Shown: positions 6,145-13,423 of the stretch, piece by piece
Numbering within the stretch: position 1 is the stretch's first letter
Layout: each line of letters starts with the position of its first letter
Source: Flavobacterium sp.
GTDB lineage: Bacteria; Bacteroidota; Bacteroidia; Flavobacteriales; Flavobacteriaceae
Assembly: GCA_015478765.1 (NCBI GenBank)
Contig: JADMKR010000221.1
Span: forward strand, 1 to 13,423
Length of the DNA stretch: 13,423 nt
Direction of reading: 5' to 3'
The notes under the pieces: model-generated
The model's input: only the letters and a program-made list of their open reading frames with translations
Databases searched by the model: none
What the model was told of the DNA's origin: nothing
Position numbers and translations under genes: made by a program

Positions 6145-7614
6145 TTATATTTTTTTGCGCATCCTGGCAACCGGAATGTCGAGTTGTTCCCGATACTTCG
6201 CAATAGTACGCCGTGCGATAGGATATCCTTTCTCTTTGAGTAAATCGGCCAGCTGATCATCCGGCAACGGCTTTTTCTTGTCTTCTTCCTCGATGATATT
6301 CTGAAGAATCTTTTTAATTTCCAGGGTCGATACGTCTTCACCCTGATCGTTTTTCATCGCTTCAGAAAAGAATTCCTTGATCAGTTTGGTGCCGTACGGC
6401 GTATCTACATATTTACTGTTTGCTACACGCGAAATCGTCGAAATATCCAAACCTACCATATCGGCAATGTCCTTCAGAATCATCGGCCGTAACTTAGTCT
6501 CGTCGCCATCCAGGAAATATTCTCTCTGATATTGCATAATGGCGCTCATCGTGACGAAAAGTGTTTCCTGGCGCTGCTTGATGGCGTCGATAAACCATTT
6601 GGCCGAATCCAGTTTTTGTTTTATAAATTGTACGGCCTCTTTTTGTTGTGTCGATTTATCTTTAGAAACTTTATAGGTCTGCATCATCTCCTGATAGTCA
6701 CGCGAAACATGCAACGTGGGCGCGTTCCTTCCATTCAATGTCAGTTCCAACTCGCCTTCGACGATTCGAATCGCAAAGTCGGGCACCACATGCTCGATGA
6801 TTTTATTGCTTCCGGTGAATGAATTTCCGGGTTTCGGATTCAGTTTTTCGATTTCGCCAATCGCATCTTTAAGTTGTTCCAACGATACATTGTAGCGCTG
6901 CTGAAGTTTCTCATAATGCTTTTTGGTGAAAGCATCAAACTGGTTTTCGATGATATCAATGGCAAGGCCAACCGATTCAGTCGGTGTTTTGTGTTTCAGC
7001 TGAAGCAGCAGGCATTCCTGCAAGTCACGCGCGCCAACGCCGGCCGGCTCCAGTTCATGTATAATGTGCAATATGCGATCGACCGTCTTTTCATCGGTGT
7101 AGATGCCTTGTGTGAACGCCATGTCGTCGACAATATCGGGAATGCTGCGGCGTATGTAGCCCATGTCGTCGATGCTTCCGACTAGGAACTCGGCGATTTC
7201 GCGCTCGTCGTCATTCAGTATAAAGGTGTTGAGCTGGTTTATCAGGTCCTGATGGAAACTTACCGGTGCCGCCAATGGCGATTCCCGCTGTTCATCATCA
7301 TCACTGTAATTGTTTGCTTTCAGTTTGTAATCCGGCGTATCGTCGCTGTTGAGGTACTCGTCGATATTGATGTCTTCGGCCTCCATTCTATCGCCTTCGA
7401 AGTCGTCGTAATCATCGTATTCTTCGTTTTCGAAAACTTCATCTTCGTCTTCTTCATCCTCTTCCTTACCTGTTTCCAACGCCGGGTTATCGTTCATTTC
7501 CTCCTTGAGGCGCTGTTCGAATGCCTGCGTAGGCAGTTGAATCAGCTTCATAAGTTGAATCTGCTGCGGTGAAAGCTTCTGTGATAATTTAAGATTTAAG
7601 GACTGCTTAAGCAT
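6145..7614 (-). CDS. rpoN: RNA polymerase sigma-54 factor RpoN
   Basis: A 489-residue sigma-54 that directs RNA polymerase to -24/-12 promoters and needs an AAA+ activator to open DNA. Region I (residues 1 to about 47) is the Gln/Leu-rich activator-interaction segment, with QSLNLKLSQKLSPQQIQLM. Region II (about 49-92) is strikingly acidic, made almost wholly of Glu, Asp and Tyr. The core-binding domain covers about 115-310. The DNA-binding part includes a helix-turn-helix near ADMVGLDISTISRVANSKY, and the RpoN box ARRTIAKYRE is at 467-476, one conservative change from the canonical ARRTVAKYRE. Length is normal. It lies 81 bases after asnS on the same strand, with its own promoter candidate in the gap, and one base before the PAP2-like gene. 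Confidence 0.97.
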   Translation of the reverse strand: MLKQSLNLKLSQKLSPQQIQLMKLIQLPTQAFEQRLKEEMNDNPALETGKEEDEEDEDEVFENEEYDDYDDFEGDRMEAEDINIDEYLNSDDTPDYKLKANNYSDDDEQRESPLAAPVSFHQDLINQLNTFILNDDEREIAEFLVGSIDDMGYIRRSIPDIVDDMAFTQGIYTDEKTVDRILHIIHELEPAGVGARDLQECLLLQLKHKTPTESVGLAIDIIENQFDAFTKKHYEKLQQRYNVSLEQLKDAIGEIEKLNPKPGNSFTGSNKIIEHVVPDFAIRIVEGELELTLNGRNAPTLHVSRDYQEMMQTYKVSKDKSTQQKEAVQFIKQKLDSAKWFIDAIKQRQETLFVTMSAIMQYQREYFLDGDETKLRPMILKDIADMVGLDISTISRVANSKYVDTPYGTKLIKEFFSEAMKNDQGEDVSTLEIKKILQNIIEEEDKKKPLPDDQLADLLKEKGYPIARRTIAKYREQLDIPVARMRKKI

Positions 7615-7640
7615 AACTGATGTTTATAAACTTCAATGTT

Positions 7641-7671
7641 TAAAGTTAGATTTTGTTGCACATTTTTGCAA
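7641..7671 (-). promoter_or_regulatory. Candidate rpoN promoter in the asnS-rpoN gap
   Basis: On the minus strand TTG (7671-7669) is followed after exactly 20 bases by TAACTTTA (7648-7641), which differs from TAnnTTTG only in the last base. Transcription would start about 35-40 codon-free bases... that is, within the short leader upstream of the rpoN ATG at 7614. It would allow rpoN to be transcribed independently of asnS; read-through from asnS is also possible since no terminator hairpin is seen in the gap. Confidence 0.38.
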
Positions 7672-7695
7672 GGATTCAGCCAGAAACTTTAACAT

Positions 7696-9129
7696 TTAAA
7701 ACTCGGCACTGCCCGGAGTTCGTGGAAATGGGATGACATCGCGTATGTTGCTCATTCCCGTCACAAACAGCACAAGCCGCTCAAAACCAAGACCGAAGCC
7801 CGAGTGTACAGCCGATCCGAACTTGCGTGTATCCAGGTACCACCACAGTTCTTCCTCGTCGATTCCCAAAACTCTCATTTTCTCTACCAGTACGTCGTAG
7901 CGCTCTTCCCGCTGCGAACCTCCAACGATCTCGCCAATGCCGGGGAACAATATATCCATGGCGCGTACTGTCTTGCCGTCTTCATTCAGACGCATGTAGA
8001 ACGCTTTAATGTTGGCCGGATAATCAAATAAAATCACCGGACATTTAAAGTGCTTCTCCACCAAAAAGCGCTCGTGCTCCGACTGTAGATCGGCGCCCCA
8101 TTCATTGATGATATAAGAGAATTTCTTCTTTTTATTTGGCGTGGAATTTCGAAGGATGTCGATGGCTTCGGTGTATGATACCCGCTTAAAATTATTGTCG
8201 AGTACAAAATTGAGTTTCTCCAGCAACGCCATTTCACTTCGCTCCGCCTGCGGCTTCGATTTTTCTTCTTCCGCAAGACGTGATTCCAGAAATTTCAAAT
8301 CGTCAGTACAATTGTCCAGCGCATATTTAATAACATACTGAATGAAATCTTCGGCCAGATCCATATTGGCATCCAGATCGTTGAAAGCCACTTCAGGTTC
8401 GATCATCCAGAATTCGGCCAAATGCCTTGAAGTATTCGAATTCTCGGCACGAAAGGTCGGCCCGAAAGTATAAACCTGACCCAACGCCATCGCGTAGGTT
8501 TCAGCTTCCAGCTGGCCTGATACCGTGAGATTGGTGTGTTTTCCGAAAAAATCTTCTTTATAATCGATTTCACCCGATTCGTTTTTGGGCAATTTGTCCA
8601 ATGGAAGTGCCGTTACTTGAAACATCTCTCCGGCACCTTCGGCATCGGCACCCGTGATCACAGGTGTGTTCACATAAACAAATCCGCGTTGCTGAAAATA
8701 CTGATGTACCGCAAATGACAATACCGAACGCACGCGCATGATCGCCCCGAAAGCGTTGGTCCGCACGCGTAAATGTGCGTTTTCCCGCAAAAATTCCAAT
8801 GAATGTTTTTTGGGCTGCATCGGGAATTTCTCAGCGTCCGAATCACCCAAAATTTCGAGTTTCGTAACCTGGATTTCGTATTGCTGTCCGGCGCCTTTGC
8901 TTTCCACCAAGTCACCCGTCACCGATATGGCCGCCCCGGTGGTAATGCGTTTTAATGTTTCTTCCGAAGTATTTTCGAAATCGACCACGCACTGTATATT
9001 ATTGATCGTCGAGCCATCATTCAGGGCTATAAACTGGTTGTTCCTGAACGTTCTTACCCAACCCTTAGCGTTCACTTCATGCAGCGTCTTGGCGCTGTTC
9101 AGCAAGTCTTTGACTTTTGTATGTTTCAT
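7696..9129 (-). CDS. asnS: Asparagine--tRNA ligase
   Basis: A 477-residue class II aminoacyl-tRNA synthetase that charges tRNA-Asn with asparagine in the cytoplasm. The N-terminal OB-fold anticodon-binding domain spans about 5-98. Motif 1 lies around 138-160 (HQYFQQRGFVYVNTPVITGAD), motif 2 around 222-246 (FGPTFRAENSNTSRHLAEF, with the ATP-contacting Arg 227), and motif 3 at 444-452 (GFGLGFERL). The C-terminal signature MSNIRDVIPFPRTPG separates it from aspartyl- and lysyl-tRNA synthetases. I start at the ATG at 9129; an earlier ATG at 9177 overlaps the -7 promoter element and would add a 16-residue tail unlike the family. It is the first gene of the asnS-rpoN-membrane protein cluster. Confidence 0.97.
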   Translation of the reverse strand: MKHTKVKDLLNSAKTLHEVNAKGWVRTFRNNQFIALNDGSTINNIQCVVDFENTSEETLKRITTGAAISVTGDLVESKGAGQQYEIQVTKLEILGDSDAEKFPMQPKKHSLEFLRENAHLRVRTNAFGAIMRVRSVLSFAVHQYFQQRGFVYVNTPVITGADAEGAGEMFQVTALPLDKLPKNESGEIDYKEDFFGKHTNLTVSGQLEAETYAMALGQVYTFGPTFRAENSNTSRHLAEFWMIEPEVAFNDLDANMDLAEDFIQYVIKYALDNCTDDLKFLESRLAEEEKSKPQAERSEMALLEKLNFVLDNNFKRVSYTEAIDILRNSTPNKKKKFSYIINEWGADLQSEHERFLVEKHFKCPVILFDYPANIKAFYMRLNEDGKTVRAMDILFPGIGEIVGGSQREERYDVLVEKMRVLGIDEEELWWYLDTRKFGSAVHSGFGLGFERLVLFVTGMSNIRDVIPFPRTPGSAEF

Positions 9130-9174
9130 TTTCTGATCGTTTTTTTCGGCCGGCCAGCTTTTGTGGCCGCAGTG

Positions 9175-9182
9175 CAAATATA
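9175..9182 (-). promoter_or_regulatory. -7 promoter element for asnS
   Basis: On the minus strand this reads TATATTTG, an exact TAnnTTTG match. It places the transcript start near 9169, about 40 bases ahead of the ATG at 9129. The -33 position lacks a clear TTG. The leader it defines contains a short hairpin, CGGCC and GGCCG around a 9-base loop, between about 9153 and 9171. Confidence 0.42.
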
Positions 9183-9252
9183 AATCAATAGATTGTATGG
9201 AATGCGCCTGTGTAGCCGATTTTTATGCAGCTTTTCCCGTTTTTGGCTTTAT

Positions 9253-9281
9253 CTTTTACTGCTTAAAGAAAGCAGTAAAAG
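9253..9281. repeat. Perfect 12-bp inverted repeat in the asnS/antiporter gap
   Basis: CTTTTACTGCTT (9253-9264) and AAGCAGTAAAAG (9270-9281) are exact inverted copies around the loop AAAGA. It sits between the two divergent promoter candidates, upstream of both genes. Neither side has a T-run, so it does not look like an ordinary terminator; a regulator-binding palindrome, a structured RNA or the relic of a small repeat are alternatives. The remainder of the 273-base gap 9130-9402 has a GC-rich patch (9285-9315) with no recognisable riboswitch. Confidence 0.5.
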
Positions 9282-9354
9282 GATACCGCCGCAACCGGGG
9301 CTGAGGCAGGCCGCCCAATTGATTAATTCCCTGTCAACCCCCAGCTTTTATTTA

Positions 9355-9362
9355 TATATTTG
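9355..9362 (+). promoter_or_regulatory. -7 promoter element for the antiporter-Gdx operon
   Basis: TATATTTG matches TAnnTTTG exactly and lies 40 bases before the ATG at 9403. The nearest plausible -33 triplet is CTG at 9331-9333 (21-base spacer), so the upstream element is weak. Transcription would begin near 9369, just inside a leader hairpin. Confidence 0.42.
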
Positions 9363-9393
9363 ACCCCGAAAACCTGTTGTTTAAAACAGGGTC
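9362..9393 (+). repeat. Hairpin at the antiporter transcript start
   Basis: CCTGTT (9373-9378) and AACAGG (9385-9390) are inverted around GTTTAA. GACCC (9362-9366) is also an inverted copy of GGGTC (9389-9393), so two overlapping pairings compete for bases 9389-9390. It could be an operator just after the -7 element or a leader structure; it ends ten bases before the ATG. Confidence 0.35.
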
Positions 9394-9402
9394 CTGCTAT
9401 TG

Positions 9403-11667
9403 ATGAGCAACTATAAAAATTCGATTTTCTACATTGGAGTTACCTCGGTTTTCTCGGTACTGATTTACTTTATTATTGGGAAAGGCAAGTCGCTTGAGCA
9501 CACCGAAGCAATCAGATCACCAACATCTAATACCAGTGCCTGGACCGATTTCACGCAGTCCATTATTCATAATTTGCAGCATCCACTGGCGATGTTGTTG
9601 ATTCAGATCATAACTATAATATTCGTTGCGCGCTTCTTCGGATGGATTTTCCGCAAAATCGGTCAGCCGTCAGTTATTGGCGAAATGATCGCCGGGATTG
9701 TGCTGGGTCCGTCATTGTTCGGATATTATTTCCCGCAATATTCGGCTATGCTCTTCCCGTTGGAATCTTTAGGCAACCTGCATTTCCTTAGCCAGATCGG
9801 TTTGATACTTTTTATGTTTGTGATAGGCATGGAACTCGATTTGAAAGCGCTGAAAAACAAAGCCAACGACGCGGTAGTGATCAGCCACGCCAGCATCATT
9901 TTTCCGTTTACGCTCGGAATTGGGCTTGCTTATTACATCTACAATGAATTTGCGCCGTCGGGTATCGAGTTTTTATCGTTTGCTCTTTTCCTGGGAATTG
10001 CGATGAGTATCACCGCGTTTCCGGTGCTCGCGCGCATTGTGCAGGAACGCGGCATTCATAAAACGCGTTTGGGAACCATCGTCATCACCTGCGCAGCCGC
10101 CGACGACATCACTGCCTGGTGTATCCTGGCCGCCGTAATTGCAATAGTAAAAGCAGGCTCGATCACCAGTTCGATTTATATTATAGCACTGGCCATCGTT
10201 TATGTGCTGGTAATGTTACATGTGGTACGACCGTTTTTGAAGCGCATCGGCGATCTGAAAACATCCCGCGAAAGCCTCACAAAACCGGTGGTGGCGATAT
10301 TCCTGTTAACGCTTATAATTTCTGCATATGCGTCTGAGGTGATCGGCATCCACGCATTGTTCGGAGCTTTTATGGCCGGCGCCATTATGCCCGAGAGTGC
10401 GCGATTCCGGAATATCATCATCGAAAAAGTAGAGGATGTGGCCGTAATATTATTGTTGCCTTTATTTTTCGTTTTCACCGGATTGCGAACGCAGATCGGG
10501 TTGCTCAACGATCCGTATCAATGGAAGATTACGGCGTTGATTATCGCGGTCGCCGTGGTCGGGAAGTTTTTCGGCAGTGCGCTGGCGGCCAAGTTCGTTG
10601 GCCAAAGTTGGCGCGATAGCCTGACAATTGGCGCATTGATGAATACACGCGGACTCATGGAACTTGTGGTGTTGAATATTGGTTACGATCTTGGTGTTTT
10701 AAGTGCCGAGATTTTTACCATGATGGTGATCATGGCTTTGGTCACAACGTTTATGACTGGACCGGCGCTGAACCTTATCAACATCATCTTTCGTAAAGAC
10801 GCGGTTTCAAATGAATTGAAGGCAAACGCAAAGTATAAAATCCTGTTTTCATTCGGCAACGCCGAGCGGGGCAAGTCGATGCTACGACTGGCACATTGTC
10901 TTGTGAAGAAAGACCTCGATGGCAATTTGATCACAGGCTTGCACTTGGCAGCCAGCAATGAGGTGCTTACTTTCAACGTCGAGGACCACGAGCGTAAAAT
11001 GTTTAGATCAGTCATCGCCGAATCGGATGCTTTGAACCAAAAGATGCTCACATTGTTCAAAATTTCGTACGACATTGACAGCGATATTGTTGAAATAGCG
11101 AATCAGGGTGAATACGACCTGTTGCTGGTTGGTTTGGGCCAGTCGATATTTGAAGGCACGTTGCTCGGGAAAGTTTTGGGATACACAACGCAAATTATCA
11201 ACCCCGACCGCATTATCGACAAATTCACGGGCCGGGAGACCATGTTCGGCAATTCACCTTTTGATGAACGCACCCGTCAACTGTTGGCCAAAACTAAAAT
11301 GCCGGTCGGTATTCTCATCGATAAAAACCTTAACACACCCGATGATATTTTTATTCCTATTTTTACAAGCGATGACAGTTACCTGCTGAGATTTGTTGAT
11401 ATGCTGGTTCAAAATCACGGGTCGCGCGTTATCATTTATTTCGCCGGAGAAAATCTCGAACCCGACACTGATGTTTTGCGGGAAATAGGCAAATTGGAAA
11501 CCGCTTCGCCCGGTCATTTTTCAATATTACCTGAGCGGGTAATTAAAAAAGAGTTTCTGCAGCGACAGGATTTGATGATGATAAGCACCGAGGGCTACAA
11601 ATATTTGCTGGACGCGAAAAGTTCGTGGCTCGCCAATGTGCCGTCGGTACTGATAATTAAACAATAA
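9403..11667 (+). CDS. Cation:proton antiporter, CPA2 family (CHX/Kef-like)
   Basis: A 754-residue inner-membrane antiporter that exchanges Na+ or K+ for protons. An N-terminal helix (about 7-25) and a polar loop precede the Na+/H+ exchanger domain (about 62-460, roughly 12 helices). Diagnostic segments are GQPSVIGEMIAGIVLGPS (87-104), GMELDLKAL (142-150), the ion-binding helix with ADDITAW and its Asp pair 234-235, and MNTRGLMELVVLNIG (413-427), the last closely matching plant CHX and bacterial relatives. Residues about 475-754 form a soluble tail with two Rossmann-like halves resembling universal-stress-protein folds (for example YDLLLVGLGQSIFEG and the closing PSVLIIK); no clear TrkA-N nucleotide-binding motif is seen, unlike classical KefB/KefC. 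I start at the ATG at 9403; a TTG at 9400 immediately before it is also in frame. The Gdx gene follows after one base, implying one transcript. Confidence 0.92.
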   Translation: MSNYKNSIFYIGVTSVFSVLIYFIIGKGKSLEHTEAIRSPTSNTSAWTDFTQSIIHNLQHPLAMLLIQIITIIFVARFFGWIFRKIGQPSVIGEMIAGIVLGPSLFGYYFPQYSAMLFPLESLGNLHFLSQIGLILFMFVIGMELDLKALKNKANDAVVISHASIIFPFTLGIGLAYYIYNEFAPSGIEFLSFALFLGIAMSITAFPVLARIVQERGIHKTRLGTIVITCAAADDITAWCILAAVIAIVKAGSITSSIYIIALAIVYVLVMLHVVRPFLKRIGDLKTSRESLTKPVVAIFLLTLIISAYASEVIGIHALFGAFMAGAIMPESARFRNIIIEKVEDVAVILLLPLFFVFTGLRTQIGLLNDPYQWKITALIIAVAVVGKFFGSALAAKFVGQSWRDSLTIGALMNTRGLMELVVLNIGYDLGVLSAEIFTMMVIMALVTTFMTGPALNLINIIFRKDAVSNELKANAKYKILFSFGNAERGKSMLRLAHCLVKKDLDGNLITGLHLAASNEVLTFNVEDHERKMFRSVIAESDALNQKMLTLFKISYDIDSDIVEIANQGEYDLLLVGLGQSIFEGTLLGKVLGYTTQIINPDRIIDKFTGRETMFGNSPFDERTRQLLAKTKMPVGILIDKNLNTPDDIFIPIFTSDDSYLLRFVDMLVQNHGSRVIIYFAGENLEPDTDVLREIGKLETASPGHFSILPERVIKKEFLQRQDLMMISTEGYKYLLDAKSSWLANVPSVLIIKQ

Positions 11668-11668
11668 A

Positions 11669-11998
11669 ATGAACTGGATTATACTTGTCATTGCCGGACT
11701 TTTCGAAGTCGCATTTGCCTTTTGCCTGGGCAAAGCAAAGGAAGAAACCGGAACTGCCGCAACCTTATGGCTACTAGGATTTCTGATATGCCTCACTATG
11801 AGCATGCTGTTGCTGTATCGAGCGATTCAGACACTTCCCATTGGAACCGCATACGGTGTGTGGACCGGCATTGGCGCGGTGGGAACAGTTGTGGTGGGAA
11901 TTATGGTTTTTAAAGAACCGGCAACTTTCTGGCGCGTATTCTTCCTCACAACTTTGATCGTTTCGATTATCGGATTAAAAGTGGTATCGGCCGATTAG
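11669..11998 (+). CDS. Small multidrug resistance protein, Gdx/SugE type (guanidinium exporter subfamily)
   Basis: A 109-residue protein with four helices (about 4-21, 33-51, 58-78, 85-106). It works as an antiparallel dimer in the inner membrane, exporting guanidinium or small quaternary cations for protons. The central Glu13 and the segment LPIGTAYGVWTGIGAVGT (56-73) are the subfamily hallmarks and distinguish it from EmrE. Against E. coli Gdx, Trp16 is replaced by Phe16 and the loop between helices 1 and 2 is three residues longer, so the equivalents of Ser42, Tyr59 and Trp62 are Ser45, Tyr62 and Trp65. The ATG lies one base after the antiporter stop, so translation is likely coupled. The TAG stop overlaps the converging DUF5686 stop by four bases. 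Family call firm; substrate inferred. Confidence 0.9.
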   Translation: MNWIILVIAGLFEVAFAFCLGKAKEETGTAATLWLLGFLICLTMSMLLLYRAIQTLPIGTAYGVWTGIGAVGTVVVGIMVFKEPATFWRVFFLTTLIVSIIGLKVVSAD

Positions 11999-13423
11999 AA
12001 TCCAATATTAATTACAAAACTCAATTTTACCGCGATGTTATCCTCTAAATCGGGCAGGTGATAGGCGCCGTACCGATAAAAAGCCGACAAGCCAAGACCT
12101 TTGAAAATTCCATTTAATTCTATTCCCGATTCGTAATAGCCGTGGTTGAGCGTGTTGAAGTTGATGCCTATATGCTTGTCGCGGTTATCAATTGCGCCCC
12201 AAACCATCCGGGTTGCCAGAACAGGCGTCGGTTTTATTTTATCGGAAATCATCAGGCGGCCAAAAGCATACTTGAATTGCGTGAAGGCAAACCGATCGGA
12301 GAAGAACTCATTGAAATACATCGTTTCAAAACTGTCTTTGCCGGCAAATGTTACGCGCTGAAGCAATCGATCCTTGTCAAGATTGTTCGGGGAAGTGTTG
12401 TAAGCATGGGTTATGGGCAAGTTCCCGTACGCGCGGCCGGCTTCGAATAATGCCGAGAACTTTTGCTGGTTCAGAAATTTCTTTTCATATGCGCTACGGA
12501 TTTCGATTTTCCCGAATTCCAGATCGTTGCCCATCACATTTGGAATCGCCTGAGTGAACTGAAAGGTAAATTTTGGAAACCGCTTTTCAGATTCGATAAT
12601 CCCGTCGGGTGTTTGCATGAAATCACTGAACGGATTCCATTGAATCGACACCATGGCAGCCGTTAGCGAGAAATTGCGATAATACTGTCCGTCGTGCAGG
12701 TAGGCATAATTGAATTGCGGCCTGATCAGATTATGCGAAAATTGCCAAATTGTTTCGGCAGCGGGAATAATCCGGGTTTGGGCATATGCACGCCACGATA
12801 CATAATTATAAAAAGTGCTGACGTTTATTGGCCGCGGGTCATAAATTTTATATGTTCGCTTGTCAACGGCAAAATTGGTACTGGCGATTTCGCGAATGTC
12901 ATCGGTATAGGATAATCCGATCCAGGTATCGGAAGTGTTGCCAACCCGTACCGATCCGCCGAGCTGGTATTTAAATTCCCCATCTTTGGTTCCGTAGGCG
13001 GTGTAACCTTCCAGGCGGAATTTTTTAGAAAACCGGTCATTTGTTTTGCCGCCGAATCCCAACCGGAATCCTTCATAATTGTTGAAACTCGCTAAATAAC
13101 GAAGATCTACATCGAAAAACCCAACCGGCACATAACCATTGATGACTTTTCGGCCCAAAAGTAATTTGCGTTCTACTCCTGCCGACTGGGCTATGCTGTC
13201 CAATGCAGCATAAGTGTGCAAACTTCTGGAATCCAGTGGCGAAGGCCTATTCTGCATCCAAAATTCATCATCCTTTTGGATGGCTTCCTGCGGAATGACA
13301 ATTGAAAATTTGGGCGTGGTGAAATTTCGGTCAACAAACGAACTGTAATCATAGAAAGTTGTTTCCGATAAAAGATAGGCGAAATCGGACGCATATCGCG
13401 GACTTCCCGCATCGATTGGCGTT
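11995..13423 (-). CDS. DUF5686 family protein (partial, N-terminus outside window)
   Basis: The reading frame is open from the right window edge (first whole codon at 13422) to a TAA at 11995-11997, giving 475 C-terminal residues. I therefore do not accept the internal ATG at 13257 as a start. The visible part is dense in amphipathic beta strands ending in aromatic residues (RYLASFNNYEGFRLGFGGK, GLGLSAFYRYGAYHLPDLEDNIAVKLSFVINIGF in outline), which suggests a barrel-like outer-membrane C-terminus. The end section matches the DUF5686 family of Bacteroidota, whose full-length members are about 800 residues and start with a signal peptide and a carboxypeptidase-regulatory-like domain. Function is unknown. 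Its tail overlaps the Gdx gene by four bases. Confidence 0.8.
   Translation of the reverse strand, partial: TPIDAGSPRYASDFAYLLSETTFYDYSSFVDRNFTTPKFSIVIPQEAIQKDDEFWMQNRPSPLDSRSLHTYAALDSIAQSAGVERKLLLGRKVINGYVPVGFFDVDLRYLASFNNYEGFRLGFGGKTNDRFSKKFRLEGYTAYGTKDGEFKYQLGGSVRVGNTSDTWIGLSYTDDIREIASTNFAVDKRTYKIYDPRPINVSTFYNYVSWRAYAQTRIIPAAETIWQFSHNLIRPQFNYAYLHDGQYYRNFSLTAAMVSIQWNPFSDFMQTPDGIIESEKRFPKFTFQFTQAIPNVMGNDLEFGKIEIRSAYEKKFLNQQKFSALFEAGRAYGNLPITHAYNTSPNNLDKDRLLQRVTFAGKDSFETMYFNEFFSDRFAFTQFKYAFGRLMISDKIKPTPVLATRMVWGAIDNRDKHIGINFNTLNHGYYESGIELNGIFKGLGLSAFYRYGAYHLPDLEDNIAVKLSFVINIGF

Noticed and set aside
6144..6341. N-terminal extension of the PAP2-like gene to an ATG at 6341
   Set aside because: It lies wholly inside rpoN in another frame and encodes a highly basic peptide; the GTG at 6143 gives a natural first helix.
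9130..9177. Longer asnS start at 9177
   Set aside because: It overlaps the TATATTTG -7 element and adds residues not expected in AsnRS.
9283..9345. Riboswitch in the GC-rich leader patch (TPP-like CTGAGG, guanidine classes)
   Set aside because: Only a few bases resemble TPP elements; the required second half is absent, and no paired ACGR loops of guanidine-II were seen.

Overview
The window comes from a member of the Bacteroidota, most likely Flavobacteriaceae and Flavobacterium-like. The evidence is the gene families (a SusD-less TonB-dependent receptor with a carboxypeptidase-regulatory-like front domain, a DUF4374 lipoprotein, a DUF5686 protein, a PorT-like barrel), promoter candidates of the Bacteroidota TTG/TAnnTTTG type, almost no Shine-Dalgarno signals, and a surface-export signal (Cys-Ser-Asp-Asp-Glu) on the lipoprotein. 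No phage, plasmid, insertion sequence, CRISPR array, tRNA or rRNA was seen.

Layout. Positions 1-66 may hold the last 21 codons of an upstream gene. Positions 67-494 hold no convincing gene but carry a self-complementary repeat-like block (163-300) and an AT-rich promoter region. Then, on the + strand, comes a two-gene operon: a TonB-dependent receptor (495-2894) and a DUF4374 surface lipoprotein (2905-4251). It is closed by a strong, probably bidirectional terminator (4272-4303). This pair resembles the xenosiderophore-uptake genes xusA-xusB of Bacteroides, without the PepSY membrane gene xusC. An HPF/RaiA-type ribosome factor (4339-4653, -) converges on that terminator and is divergent from a small PorT-like outer-membrane barrel gene (4851-5543, +).

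Next is a minus-strand housekeeping cluster, transcribed right to left: asnS (7696-9129), rpoN for sigma-54 (6145-7614), and a seven-helix membrane protein with degenerate PAP2-like motifs (5538-6143, GTG start one base after the rpoN stop). Its last codons overlap the tail of the PorT-like gene. A 273-base divergent intergenic region with a perfect 12-bp inverted repeat separates asnS from a + strand transporter operon: a CHX/Kef-like cation:proton antiporter (9403-11667) and, one base later, a Gdx/SugE-type small multidrug resistance protein (11669-11998). The latter overlaps tail to tail with a DUF5686 gene (11995 to the window edge, -), whose N-terminal part lies outside.

Most of the window is core-genome material. 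The parts most worth a second look are the xusAB-like iron-uptake candidate with its promoter-overlapping palindrome, the antiporter-Gdx operon with an altered Gdx binding-site residue, the PAP2-like protein tied to rpoN, and the repeat-like block near the left edge.
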